Origin: Leucaena leucocephala
Lineage: Eukaryota; Streptophyta; Magnoliopsida; Fabales; Fabaceae
NCBI GenBank assembly: GCA_037074615.1
Contig: CM073558.1
Span: 20,009,001 to 20,073,000 of the forward strand
Reading direction: 5' to 3'
Length of the DNA stretch: 64,000 nt
A program made the position numbers and the translations under genes. How positions within the stretch are numbered: the stretch's first letter is position 1; every line of letters begins with the position of its first letter. Shown here one piece after another: positions 13,779-27,053 of the stretch. The notes under the pieces are model-generated. The model made no database searches. It was given only the letters and a program-made list of their open reading frames with translations, and was not told the DNA's origin.

Positions 13779-15550
13779 CAATTGCGGCACTCTTCTTGTC
13801 AAGATGCTTTGTAGGCTTGTAGTATGACTCTCTCTATGTATTGTGTGGCCTTCAATTATCAATGTGGGTTTGGGAAATGATGTTATTTTGTAACATCCAT
13901 GACGGTGGTTTGATCGATGGGCCATAACTGCCCACTGGTGCCGTCTTGAACTGTATTGTTGACTGTTTTTCTATAATAATTATATTGTCAATTCAATAAT
14001 ACAATGTTTAAGAGTTGTGAAAAATTGTGCAACCTGTTATTTTTAGTAATTTATAAAAGAAAAATTGCTGAAAAATTCCACTTAACTTTAACACGTGCAA
14101 CTCTTTTTTTTTATTATATAAAATATATTTTTAACTATATAAAAGATAAGATATTTACACATAATTAAAAATATATTATATATAATTAAAAAGAGTTGTA
14201 TATGCTCAAGCTCAAAGACTCGAGTTTTTAAATATTTTTAGACAATAAATTTTGTAATATGAGATTTTTTAGCAATTTAAATTAACAAAAAATAAATAAT
14301 AATTATATAGTAAGTCATCCATTTTTAGTAGAATATACCGACTATCATATTGATGTATATCTCTTTAATAATTATTCCATTAATTCTTTAATATAAAAGT
14401 CATATAATTAATTTAGATAGATTAATAAAATTTATTAAATTAATTATTTATAATAAATACATATTGATTTCTCTATAATATTTTTTTAATCATGTATATT
14501 ATAACTACCTTTTAATATAACATCTTATCTAACTCTTATATTTAAGATTGTAAATAATAGTTTTTTTTTTCAACTTTAATAATTACTCAAAGCTACAAAT
14601 TTTAACATTTTATGGATGCTCTTGAGCTATTGTAAGATTCAAATAACCACATTTTTTTGGGTCATATGGAATCTAAAAGAGCAAGTAGCTTGCGGTTTAG
14701 GGTTTACACTTTACAGTTATATATTTAATAGTATGTAATATTGATATTAATATGAATATCGATAAATTGTCAATTTATCTTCAACAACCTTGAAAATCAC
14801 GGAACCAAGATTCGAATTTAAGATTTATCATCACTTACAGCAATTGTTACAACATTCCGTATATTGTTGTGTTGAAGACAGAGATTAGGATATGCTCTTG
14901 TCTGGTTTTATTTATACTTAATTAATCCTTTATTCACGGCACTTCAATTAAATACAGCTTTTATATAAGTTCAAGTATACAGCTTTTGTTGGTTGTAATC
15001 TATTTAATTATTCATTCTAGTCATATTACACGCTGCCAGCATCCTCAACCTACCCAAAATTTTGATTGAATTTTTCCCTTTTAGGATTATCCTCTTGTCG
15101 GTTAGAGCTCAGTAGGTATATATAGCTATTTTCAGGAGGTCACCCCTTCACTCAGCCTTTTACTATTTAGAATCCTCTGTGAGTAACCCTCTCCATGAGG
15201 TCTTAAACTCATAAATCATGAATGCTTCAATTATGAGATTACTCATAATAATATACGTCTTCGAAACAAAGGAAGCTAGTTCATGAAATGGCTTCACTTA
15301 CCACAGTAATCTTAGAACAGCCCTTCCAAAACTCAGTGTACAAGTCAGGGACAGAGAGAAGGAAGGCAAATAAAACCTTACAAAAACAAAACAGATATGG
15401 TATATACTTCTTCAAGCTTCTTTATTCTTCATAGTTTTTCTCTCTTTTTTCCTGACTCAGCCATTATTATCGTTTTCTCAACTAAACCCACAATGCTTCA
15501 CACTATATGTTGAGTCTTTTTAACGACGTTGTTAATTAATCCAAAACATT
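13779..15550. other. Intergenic region after DDL
   Basis: Probable DDL 3' UTR to about 14000, then very AT-rich sequence. About 14370-14560 resembles the dispersed AT-rich MITE family also seen near 18150, 43870 and 50230 (shared core aattatttataataaat). No gene recognised. Confidence 0.5.
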
Positions 15551-16099
15551 TTACACGATATATGTGTGTGTGGCTAAATGGCTAAAGAGTAATCCCGGAA
15601 GTGATCGGCTATACAGATCACGAGGCTGACTCTGCCACAACGTCATCCTCTCCGCCGGCTTCTGATCTTCTTCCACCCATGCCGCCGCTGCCGGAGCATC
15701 CCTCATATCCCTCACGACGAGCCACGTGTTGAAGTACTCTCTGAACTTTGTGATCAATCCGTTCTTCAAAGTCCAGACATGAACCCAATACGCTTGTCCC
15801 TCCCACCCTTCCGTGATAACGCAGTCTCATGCTCCTCGGCTCGAACCGGAACCCGGCCTTGTGTGGGGCCGTCGCACCTGTAAGAATCCTCATCATGTGC
15901 TGTCTCCCCGGTGGACCATGGAACCAATACTCCAGGCACTTGCTATCAACATGGCCACTTTGTCCATGTGGCCTTGTCTCAACAACGCCTTGTACAGTGC
16001 CTCCACCGCTGCCCTGTTCTGCACCGCCGCTTCCAACCTGTAGTCCGACTCCGGCACCGCCTTCATTACCGGAGTAGTCAGTTCCACGTTGCCGTACAT
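15551..16099 (-). pseudogene. WUN1: WUN1-like wound-induced protein (NTF2/SnoaL-like fold), two frameshifts
   Basis: Three overlapping reading frames on the minus strand together cover one WUN1-family protein. Frame 1 (16099 to about 15944) starts MYGNVELTTPVMKAVPESDY and contains NRAAVEALYKALL. Frame 2 (about 15940-15830) has CLEYWFHGPPG, MMRILTGATA and FRFEP. Frame 3 (about 15825-15551) has EGWEGQAYWVHVWTLKNG, REYFNTWLVV and the tail TLWQSQPRDLYSRSLPGLL. These match the WFHGPP, RxLTG, WVHxWT and REYFNT landmarks of the family in order. One shift lies near 15936-15944 and the next near 15822-15832; each could be a single-base indel. Neither junction offers a GT-AG intron that I can see. It is either a young pseudogene or carries two sequence errors; the fold is stress and wound responsive in other plants and its biochemical activity is unknown. 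Confidence 0.75.
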
Positions 16100-16177
16100 T
16101 TCTTGAGCTGTGATTATTAGGAACTCGCCTGCTCTTGTTTAACGCATGGCCGTGGTGGCGAAGTGCTTGATGGGATG

Positions 16178-16186
16178 TATTTATAG
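16178..16186 (-). promoter_or_regulatory. TATA box of the WUN1-like gene
   Basis: On the minus strand the sequence reads tataaatac about 80 bases before the start codon at 16099. A well-placed TATA box suggests the locus was recently, or still is, transcribed. Confidence 0.5.
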
Positions 16187-16199
16187 GACCTAGTGCGAG

Positions 16200-19100
16200 G
16201 AATGTGCCAGAGATTATGCATAGATGGTGGACGTTGATACGACCATGAGATGGGAGATCGGACAGTGTAGATTTGATACTAGATCTGGCGAAATGACAAA
16301 ATAAGCTAAACCTCCAAATAAAAGGATAATTAAGTAGTGATTATTACTCATCTTCTCCTGAGTATTTATCAGCTTAAGAGCTAGTTAGAGGATAGTTATA
16401 TAAAGACTCTATTATTAAATTAATTTATTTAATTTATGAACTAATATATATAATTTTAAGGTCTAATTTTATGGTAAAAGTTTTTATAGGTATATAATTT
16501 TTTTTTACTCAATATTGTTCAAAATTATTAAAAATTGAATAAAATCAATCTGGCTGTTAAAAAGTTAGCATTTATTAACAAAAACACTAACATTAATCAT
16601 TAATATTTTTAATAACAAAGGTAACATTGCTCTTTTTTTAACATTTTTAGAACGATATTAATCCAAAAAAATTTATCAATACCCATAACTCCTATATAAA
16701 AATTGTTAAGATAAAATTAATCCTTAATCCTGTATATAATACAATGTTATATATATAAATATTTTAAAAAAATCAAGTCATATATATTATAATTAAATAA
16801 TTTATCTAATTTTTTTAATATATTTAAATTAATTAAATAATTCTTAAATTAATATTAAGCTTCCCAAATTCACAAGGAGACAACGATGTCTAGCTTGCAG
16901 ACTCGTGCAATTTGCAAACCAAACATGGTTACGTATATACACTAAAAACTTTGTCACTGTATTTTGAAAGCAAACCAAACAAAATGTAACCTAAAATATT
17001 TATAATCACATTTTTAATTAAATGATTATTTAATTTATATATTATTTAATTCGATGGAATAATAATGTTTTAGGTATAATACAAAAGGGGCTAATAAGGA
17101 CTTCAATTATATATGGAATGATCGATGTTCCCATTGTTTTGTCGAGTACGTATTACCTATTTGGTGCCAAAGATGGTTTGGAAAATGGGTAAGAGATAAA
17201 TCCGTTGCTTTCAATATTCTTTTTCTAAGTTTCCTTTTGATTAATTTAATAATTAATTCTTAGGCTTGGGTCCTAAAAATATTAGGACTCTTGTCCATCA
17301 TTGTCATAGATGTACAGTTACCCAATGTGATTTATGTATGTTAATTTAATTAATTATTTCGTTTTCAAAGGATATTCAAAGGATATACAATTATTTTAAT
17401 TAAAGAATAATAAAACTTTTAGTCCCTTGAACTTTTCTCATTAGTTATTGATTTGGTCTTTAAAATTTAATTTTTATCAATTAAATCCTTAAAAATTTTA
17501 TAATCATACATAATTAGTCCTTATGGTCTGAAAGACATGTAATCTAGAAAAAATTATTGGCATGTAAGATCAAATAAGAACATAAAATTTTATGCAGAAC
17601 TTTAGGAACTTTGTTGATAAAAAATAAACTTTAGAAACTAATAATTGAGACAAATTCAAGAGACCACAATTAAAATTTTATTATTCCTTTAATTAATTGA
17701 CAATTGGATGTATATATTGCTTGCCTGTAAAATACTAAAGTCACTGTCATTATGATCAAACAAAAAATTAACTATTTTTTAGGTCTCTTTAGGCCACCTG
17801 GTATTTAAAATTTTCTCAAATCTAAAGAGCAACCAATTAACATAAATCAAAATTTTGCGACCAAATTGTCTTTATAATTTTTTAAAATAAAATAAATTTA
17901 AATATAATTCATCTACTTTATAATTTAGTTGATCCGCGCAAAGACCAAACACTTGGTTAAGGAAAAAAAACTGACTATACATAATTAGACTTGTGAAATG
18001 TATTTTCTTGGTCAGAAGAAATAGAAGAAGCAATAGAGAGAATGGGAAATAATGTTGAGCCCCTGTAAGCTATTGACCTGCACTTCAATGAGAAGAAAAG
18101 TCTCACATCCCCTAAATTTAACGTTGTAACGTTTATGCATAATTTATATATATATATATATAGGTAAAATTAAATAAATTAATTAATTTATAATAAATAT
18201 TATTTGACTTTCTATATAATATTAGATTATATTCCTCTGATTTTTAATAGATAATTTAATTGATGAGTTAATTTTAATTATAAATATAAGATATATTTCT
18301 TATAGTTATCTATTTTTTACTAAATTATCCCTATCGATACTATCTCCTAACAATAATTAAGTAAAAGGGGGAGGGATAGAGTTAAAAAAATTATTAGGAT
18401 ATTTTAGAAATATTAAAAATCGAATAAGTACATTAGTTTATAAGTTTGTTAACTTAGCTTAGAAAAATGATAATTAAATGAATTAAGATATTATATTTAG
18501 GACCAAAATTGATTATTTAACTAACTCATATATCTAGGATCAAAAGAGTATTTCTTCCATTTCTAAATAAAAAATCTAGTAAAATATTGCCCATTCGCTT
18601 ACAAAAACACAAAATTTTGTCCAATCGATGTCATATCAATTTTTTATTTTGAAATATTATTTTTTAAAATGTTACATGTATAATATTATTTTAATAAATT
18701 TCACTAAATAAACTATAAAATTTATTAATCTTCACATATGAATTATATAAAATATCGATTTTAGAGTTTATTCAGTACTCTTATTTAAACAATATGACAT
18801 ATATGACCTTTTAAATAATATGTTAAATAAAAAGCTCATGTGATATGGATTGGATAAAAATTTGTGTTTCTGTCAGTGAAAAGACGAAATTGTATCAATT
18901 TAAATATTTTATAGTGATGCTTACACTTTTAAAATTAGTTCATGTTCTAACTAATTGTACCCTTAAATACTTTAGGATGTTGATTGTACCTCTAAAATTA
19001 ATTTATGGTGTAACTAATTTAAATAGCTAATTACTCTTTTAAAATTAGTTTGAGGTATTCGATATACTTTTACACTATATAATAAGCTCAATATATAGTA

Positions 19101-22100
19101 CATAGGCAAATGTTTCCACCTTCTGTCTAACCTCAATTCTCATCACTCACTTTTCTTTTGTTTTTTTTTTAGAAAAATTTTTAGAAAGGGGTTAGTTTCA
19201 CCCATAATTTAGTGCAGAATAAAGTCTTCTTTCCTCCTAAGTAATAACAATAACAGACAGAGCGAGCCATTTATTATTCTCAAGTGTAAATCTAGGCACC
19301 CAGGAGCTATGATGTATCACCAAGCATTGCGATTAGAATCACAATAAAATAGTACTATCAAGAATTAAATATACTTTAAATAATCATATATCTTATCTCT
19401 TTACTAGTGACCCCACGTACAATGGTTCATCACTCACTTTTCATGTGATGTGTGTGTCTGAAGAAAACTACCCAATTATGTAAACCCCCTTCTATTTATC
19501 TGGGCTTGTACTGGGCCTGAAGCCCAATTAATTGGGCCTTTATATGTGCTGGGCTTCACACAATTCCCACAAGGCAACAATTCATTTCCGTATGTACCAT
19601 TTCATGTACAAGTTATTGTAATTAATATAAAAATTAGTTAATATTTTTTTATAAAATATTTTTATTGATTACACATATTAAAAAATTTTTATCCAAAAAT
19701 AATCATGATAAAAGTGACATTTTAAAAAAATAAGTCATATTTATTATAATAAATAATATAACTAATTTTTAAATTTTTTAAATTAATTATTTAATTTTTA
19801 TATTAAAGATAAAAAATAGTTTCATAATATAATTCTATCGGGCGTCACACCAAATTAACAGCCTGACAAAACTAAAGTTGAGATATGGTCATGATACTTG
19901 TAAGGAAAACCTAAAATCAACAAAGATATAGGTAAAGACGACTATAAAGAGAAAGATTCTTATCAAATATGATATTGTTTGTTCCAAGATCTTGGTTACG
20001 CGTAATATATGTATATTAGAAATTAACACTGTCGATGGGGAAACCATAGACTAAACTGAAAACCGTGAATGATGGATAAAATAATATGACGTTCCAGATT
20101 AACATTAAATTAAAATAGAAAGCCATAGGTTAATTTCTTTGTACTTGATGTCATCACATGATTACTACCTTCTAATCATCCGACATGTCTCACTCCCCAG
20201 TATTCACACAACATAACCTTCCCTTCCCTGCCCCCCTAAAAAGAAGTAATATATCTTTTAGTACTTCTTTTCAAGTCAATTTATATTCATATGTCTAAGA
20301 TGGATGACCTTTGTAATTAAACGAGTTTAGACGAGAGTAATACTAAGATATATGACTTCCTGAAAAGTCATTGTGTTATACCCTTTTAAGAGCTGACCTC
20401 ATTTAATATAGTAAGGTTTATTATTGTTGTTGATTAAATGGTCCTGTTATTATGTGTTTAGGTGGGTAGGAGGATTTAATCCTCTTCTTATATAGGTCAT
20501 TTCCTCGACTATATCATATATAATCACATATAGCATATGTGTGTTTATTTTTTTTATTATTTAAAACTGATATTCATTATCATATCTAAAATACAAAAGA
20601 ACAATACGATGACTTAGTTTCCTTCTTCATCTTCCACCTGATTGGCTAAGAGGTGGAGGGTGATCAATGATAAAAATTCCCCTCAATGCTATGGCTACTT
20701 TTACCAAGTTATCACCCAATAAATATAATTATCGAAAAAATCTCATAATAAGTAGATAATATATAATAATAAGTTTTTAATATAAAAATAACAACAGATA
20801 CAGAATTATTCACATGTTCTATGGACCTTTTAGTAATTTCAAAGGTTGTTAAACTCACCAACTTATGTATTACCCTATCTCACAAGGTATGAATTCAATT
20901 TTGTTTATGTGTATAATGTTAACATGATTATTTTATGGTTATAAGTAATTCAAATTCTAAGTTCGTGGTCATAGATGAGGGAGGGGTGTCGGCAGAGCAG
21001 TGTGGTCCAAAACATGATACGGGGATCAGGGTATGGGGGAACTATAAATATATTAATTAGGGTTTTTGAATATTTAAAAAAATAAATAAATAAGAAAGCC
21101 AACAGAAAAGGCCACAAGAGTCAAAAGTCAAGCTCACAACTAACCCTTAGTTGAAGGGCACTTTCATTAGTCATTACCCTCACACCTTAGTTACTAACAG
21201 CCAAATAACTACTTCTTAATAATCAAAAAAATGTGGTTAACATTAGTTAAATTAATAAATATGTTAAAAATACCCCCATTTAATAATTGATCTCATTAAT
21301 AAATATATTTTTTAAAAATTTTAATGAGGGTATAAAAGGAAAATTTAATAAATGCTCGATACAAAATATGGCATGGAATATATTTTTAATTCTGTGCCAT
21401 TAATATGGAGCAATTAAAGTTCATTATGACATGGCATATTATCAATCTCTCTAATTAATTAATTAATTAATTATACTTTGATTTCCCTACCTAATTTAAT
21501 TAGATACGTATCATTTCGAGATCCCAGTTTTATTGCCGTCACAGGTTTAAAGCTAAAATATTTATTCTATCTTTATTTATATAATTAGTGGTTGGATTAG
21601 GTAGAAGATTGAATGGAAGATAACTTCATTTTCCTTAAAATAAATTGACATGAAAAACAACAAAAAGAAATTACACGCCTAGTTCAAATTATGCATATTT
21701 TTCTATGCAATATATAAGTTTTTTTTTTTAAAAAAAATACTCAGTTGTACTATTATTATAATCTCTTATGAACAGTATCATCATAAATTAATCATTAATG
21801 TTTCAAATTAATTGGATATTGGCATGTTAATAGCATATAAATAATAATGATAATTAAAATCTTAAGAAAACGGAGATTTACTTATCAAATATCAAAATCA
21901 ATATATATTATAAAATTTATAAAAAAAATAATATTGCTTATAACAATGTCATACCCTCCAACTCTTTAGAAAAATTACTATAAATCTTTTATTACAAAAT
22001 TTATTTTTTAAAAGTATTTAAAGACTTAGATCTATAAGCATATGCAAATTATCTTCAACTGGTATAACTCTTCTTTAGCTATGTGGAATATATTTTAATT

Positions 22101-22522
22101 ACTTATATATAGATATCTTTTATTTTTTATATAATTAAAGAGGGAAAAAATATAATGATATAAAATATAATTAATATTTAATTTGGTTACCGGATATTGA
22201 AATAGAAGATATCATGATATTTAATTTGTTCCTGAAATGAGAAATAAAAATTGTCATATATAAAAGCATAAATATAAATAATATTTTATAAAAGTTAAAC
22301 AAAAGCACAATAATACCAAAGGATCAACATCCCTAAACAATTCCTTTACATGGTCAGCCACAAATATAGAAATAACATGACAAACTAAAACTAGAGTGAA
22401 TGTTTTACATTTAGGGGTAGGGATACCATAGCTATATAAACTAATTAATAATTATTGAAAGTATATTACGATTAGGATGGGGTCTAATTCTTATTAAGCT
22501 AATTAATCAACAAATTAAAAGA
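16200..22522. other. Long AT-rich intergenic region, 6.3 kb
   Basis: No gene recognised on either strand; all open frames are short and AT-driven. It contains a (TA)n run near 18147-18163, MITE-like AT-rich segments near 18150-18240 and 19610-19820, and a compact cluster of TGGGCY motifs at 19501-19555. The 3' flank of the dehydrogenase gene lies at its right end. Confidence 0.5.
19501..19555. promoter_or_regulatory. Cluster of TGGGCY (site II-like) motifs with a 16-bp palindrome
   Basis: Within 55 bp there are five TGGGCT/TGGGCC cores, counting both strands, including the perfect palindrome GCCCAATTAATTGGGC at 19522-19537. Such elements are bound by TCP factors in promoters of plant housekeeping genes. 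No gene start is visible nearby, so the role is unknown. Confidence 0.3.
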
Positions 22523-23562
22523 TTAGAGGCCAACACAATTTCTGGAGATGGTGATTCCACCATCAACAACAAGATTATGACCACTCACATACTTCGATTC
22601 ATCACTTGCTAGATAAAGTGCTGCTTCTGCAATATCCTTCGCCTTCAATGTCGTCCCTTTCAAGTTCGCCAATCCTCTCACAAACTCCTCCGTCTTCTCC
22701 ACTTCCTCTTCCATCGGCAACCCAAAGTTCAGACTTCCTTCTTCTTCTTCGTCGTCTCCGGTTCTCCACGCATTCACCAGCATTGAAGTCGCCACTCCGA
22801 ATGGGGATATAGAGTTAACCCTAATCCCATATTTCCCCAGCTCACAGGCTGTGTTCTTCGTCAGCCCAACTATGGCGTGCTTTGAAGCTGTGTAAGCATG
22901 AGGACCGAGCCCTCCCATGACTCCGGCGACGCTGGATGTCGAAATTATGCACCCAGATCGCTGGGGAATCATCACTCTCGCCGCGTGCTTCATTCCGAGA
23001 GCCACACCCTTCACGTTCACTCGCATGACTCGGTCGAACTCGTCGGTGTCGAAGTTGACGATTCTCTTGTTCTTTGATTGGTTTCCTAAGATCCCGGCAT
23101 TGTTGAAGATTATGTCTAGCTGGCCGTATCGAGAGATTGCGGATTTCACTAAGTTTTCCATGTCGTGGTCGGAGCTGACGTCACAGTGGAAGAACGTCGC
23201 TGACGGAGATAATGTCTCTGCGAGCAGAGATCCAAGCGCGTCTTCAACGTCGGCGATCACAACTTTCGCTCCTTGCTTCACAAAAAGCCTCACTGTTGCT
23301 TCCCCTATTCCTATTGCTCCTCCAGTCACTATAGCCACCTTCCCTTCCAATCTGCAGAAGAAAAACAGAGGATTTATTCAATGAGTTTCAGTTCATTCTC
23401 TTGGCTCTGTTTCGCGATGCTTGAAACGGGAAAACAGAGCATGTGTGAAGGTGGTAAACGGAAATGAAAAGAATACCTTCTGGATGAAGAGAAAGTGTTG
23501 TCCCTAGCCATGAGAGAGACATTCTGAAGGTTTGGATCAGGCAATACTTCGGCGGCAACCAT
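22523..23562 (-). CDS. Short-chain dehydrogenase/reductase, plant SDR110C (xanthoxin-dehydrogenase-like) type
   Basis: NAD(P)-dependent oxidoreductase of about 304 residues. Exon 1 is 23562-23477 and encodes MVAAEVLPDPNLQNVSLMAR onward; a 125-bp GT-AG intron follows; exon 2 is 23351-22523. The second exon has every classical SDR landmark: cofactor loop TGGAIGIG, an Asp after the second beta strand (VIADVED, favouring NAD), NNAG, a catalytic Ser in STSSVAG, and YTASK with the active Tyr and Lys. The order and wording of VMRVNVKGVALGMKH, GPHAYTASKHAIVGLTKN, ISPFGVATSML and the C-terminus RNCVGL are closest, as I recall, to Arabidopsis SDR2a/SDR3a. The acidic insert DDEEEEGS is a variable loop. 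The substrate cannot be read from sequence; relatives include ABA2, tropinone reductases and secoisolariciresinol dehydrogenase. Confidence 0.93.
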
Positions 23563-23670
23563 GGCTAAGTTCTTAAATGGAGCTTCTTGCTACCTCGCAG
23601 AGACAGAGATATAGAGAGAAATAAGAGAGAAGACGTTGAGTGCTTTGAAGAGGGCGCAACAAGCGAGGCT

Positions 23671-23683
23671 CTAAATATATAGA
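23671..23683 (-). promoter_or_regulatory. TATA box of the SDR gene
   Basis: On the minus strand the sequence reads ctatatatttag about 110 bases before the start codon at 23562. This gives a short leader typical of plant genes. Confidence 0.5.
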
Positions 23684-23689
23684 GGGTGT

Positions 23690-26600
23690 CAAGGAGGGAT
23701 TTTGGATCTTCTTACAGAGACCTTTGGTTTTGTCTTTGTTTATTTAAAAGTTTTTCGGTCTGAACCATTTTTTAAACAAACCCACAACTTGGTCCATTTT
23801 TTCCCGTATTTTTGTTTTCCCCCCCTTTTCGAATCAGACATTTTACTTGTTTTTAGTATATTTATTTGGGAATATACCATGTTACCCAGTGAGATTCAAG
23901 CATTATTCTTAAGAATAAAACACTTTATTTTTACTTATATATACATATAAAAGTAAGTAATAGTTATTAGCTTGACGTGGCAAAGTAACCTTAATTGCTC
24001 TAAATTCTCATTAATTGCTTTTAATTAAATCCCATTTATGATTGAGAATTTGTATTAATTTCTTTAATTATTTATTTATGTATTTGATTGGCAATCAATC
24101 CAATTCAATGCATTTTCTATTTTTTCCCTATGATTTGGTTACATGAAGCTGACCATTGATATAACATACATAGCCATTGACCTGTAACTAATTTCATTGA
24201 TTTTATTAGATAATAGGAGTAACATATTTTAATTTTTGAATAATTATTTAAAGAAAAAATTATATACTTAACTCTATACTCCTATGATCATTAATGTGTA
24301 AAAGCTATTTATCTAATTTAAAAATATTTATAAAAATAAATAAATTACTTAATTATAACATGTAATTTAATCTCTCTAAAATATATATCAATTTATAAGT
24401 TAAATAAATTAATTTTTAAAAAATAATAAATATAAAAAGTAAATTAAATTAAAATTTTATATTTAAAATTAAAAGAATAGATTGTAATGGTAAATTGTAT
24501 AATAATAATAGTTACAAGTGAAGAACCAATGGTAAAGGACAAACACTTAATTAAAAAAAAAAAGAAAGAAAGAAAGGGAATTGGGATCAACTATTGAACC
24601 AAGTTTTTGACTTGAAGCTTTCTCAGCCTAAAAAGGAGAAAGTAGTCTCCACCCAAAAAGAACTTTCGAAAGTTGCCTTGGAAAGTACTTCAAAGTTCCA
24701 AAACAAGCTGAAGTAGTAATCACAGCTTGTTCTGTGGGGGAAAAATATTACCAAAACTTGATTAAAAAAATGTAAAAATTAAATTATTTCAAAACATAAA
24801 AGTAAAATAAATATTCATACTTTTAAATATTATTTTTAGTACATGGTAAAATCAACATATGGACATATAATTATATATAATAAAAAAGTCGTTCCATTCT
24901 ACTATGGATTTTTTTTTTCATTAAATATTTCAATATATACCTCCCGCTCCCATCTTTTTCATCTTAATATGCCGCCCTCCCTTTTTTTTCTTCCCTTTTT
25001 AGGCAAACAAAAGTTTATATAAATCAGGTCTCATGCATAGACTTTATTATCTCTCTTCCTTGAAGGAGATCTAATTGACAAATCACACACACACACACAC
25101 ACACTACTCTTTATTTTTAGATATAAAATTAATAATTATACAAACCATCTGATCTACATCTTTCGATCCAAAAGTAAGAATTTGCATAAAATAAATGACA
25201 AAATATTAGTAAATTATTATTATATTTAAAATTATACAATTAATTATGAGTACAGATATAATATAGTATCAATCAACATAGACTTAATTTAGTAGTATAA
25301 GATATCGTTATATTTTTTTGAATTTTAAATTCGATTCTTAAAAAATATATATATTTTCTCCAATTCAAATTGTATTACAAGCGAGGTTTTATATGGAATA
25401 TTGGATGGAGTAGTTTTTTAAAACTAAAATCTCAAGTAGTATTCATTCATTAATAGAGTAGAAACTAGCAATAAGAACGTTAAGAATAACATCCCATGTG
25501 AAAATTGGGGGGTGGTCGGCATATTGTAATTTAAGTTTCTTTGAACATGTAGCGTTTCTCTAGGTTCAGAGATGAAAATCTTGCAATTACGAGACGTAAA
25601 AGCAACAAAATGCATAGATAGAGTGATCATATGACTCACGTGGGAGCTAATAAACTCAGAACAAAAGATTAGGTTTTTTTTGTTCACAGTGCTGCTTTAG
25701 TATGAGTGGAGAGAGTGGACTGGAGAGCGATTAGGCATTCTTAATCAGCATGATCACTCATAATACATCCCTCTTTCTATTCTTTAAGATTGATACTTCC
25801 ATGATTAGCCATTTTTAATCATAATTCCCTCCATAATGTTGGGCCATTAGCCTTTAAACAAGCTCCCACCGTTTTTCACCACCTCCAGAAATTGGAGTCC
25901 ATGGTCCCCAGACACTTTTTCTATTGTTACTTAGAGTGGAAAAAAGAGCTTCAAGAAAATGAAAGAAAGTGGTAATATATATTAACATATTACCCTACTG
26001 TTCTTATATGTATAGAACTTATTTATATGATAATTAATAACTTTTTTAATAAGGACAAATATAATTAAAAAATTATCAATTTAATATATTTATTAATATG
26101 CGAGAATGAAGTACAAGTGATTAATATTAATGTGAGGTGGTCCCAAAGTATGCATGAATTCATTATATTGTGTGTGAGACGCCACCTCCATTGCTTTTTC
26201 CATTGTGTTTTTGATGATATGCTTTTAATTTAAAATCGTTGTGTTAGAAATGCCTTGGGGATACAACTTTATGATTCATCATAAATGGACTACACCAATA
26301 TAATAATGATGATTCGTAGTTGACTCTGGAGAAAAAGATGTAATTTCAATGAATTAGAGTGGTATAATTTTGGAGCATACAAGGGTGATTAGAGCTTGTG
26401 CCTGTCAAAAAGTTGGAGCATTGTGTTTTTCTCTTCCAATTTATAGAAGTAATTTTTCAATCCACAGGTCTTCATATAATCATGTCATTGTTAACAAAGA
26501 AATATAATAAACTCAAATATAAGCTGAATAACTCGATGACTTTATTTGCAATAGACTAAACCTTTTATAGGCTTTACGGTCATAAAGCCATTGGCATTCT

Positions 26601-26699
26601 TGAGGTGTTTTTTTTTTGCTACTATAGATATCTTCTTATTAAAGGCAATATTTTTCAAGATACTATTGAGTATTAAATATAAACATTTCTTTTAATAAG
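23690..26699. other. Intergenic region up to the retrotransposon
   Basis: AT-rich with no recognised gene. It has a (CA)n microsatellite at 25084-25104. The small open frames at 23702-23950 and 25424-25687 have no family features and look like chance. Confidence 0.5.
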
Positions 26700-26704
26700 G
26701 ATAC
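26700..26704. repeat. Target-site duplication, left copy (GATAC)
   Basis: The five bases GATAC directly precede the left LTR and recur directly after the right LTR at 34570-34574. A 5-bp duplication is the signature of Ty1/copia integration. Confidence 0.93.
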
Positions 26705-27041
26705 TGAAGGTTTTCGGGTGTACCTGGAATCGTTTTCTTGATACACTAGATACCCACATGTAACCGGAGTACCCTGTATGGACTCTGGTTCGTTTTCACA
26801 ACAAATGCACTGGAAGAAAATGTAGAAACAGAGCGTCAGAAAGCAGAGAAGTATATGTTCTGCCATACACCCATTTATGTCTGTGTATGTACATATATAT
26901 AGCCTGTGGGAGGGGAGTTAGATAACTGTATCTAACTCCCTCTGTTTTGAATTCAAAACACCCCCTTCAACTGCTCCTCTCGGCTCTCCATTTTTTCAGT
27001 CAGGTCTGATCCACCATGGGTGGATAGCCCGTTTCCTTACA
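26705..27041 (-). repeat. 3' LTR of the copia element
   Basis: The sequence begins tgaaggttttcggg and ends cgtttccttaca on the plus strand, so it has the TG...CA ends. It is the same length as the other LTR. It contains a 12-bp inverted repeat (26913-26940) and the palindrome ttttgaattcaaaa (26945-26958). Confidence 0.93.
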
Positions 27042-27053
27042 TCTCCCACTCAC
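27042..27053 (-). other. Polypurine tract
   Basis: On the minus strand gtgagtgggaga directly abuts the 3' LTR, the position where plus-strand DNA synthesis is primed. Confidence 0.75.

Noticed and set aside
22606..23467. Plus-strand open frames across the SDR gene
   Set aside because: Antisense shadows of a well-supported minus-strand gene.
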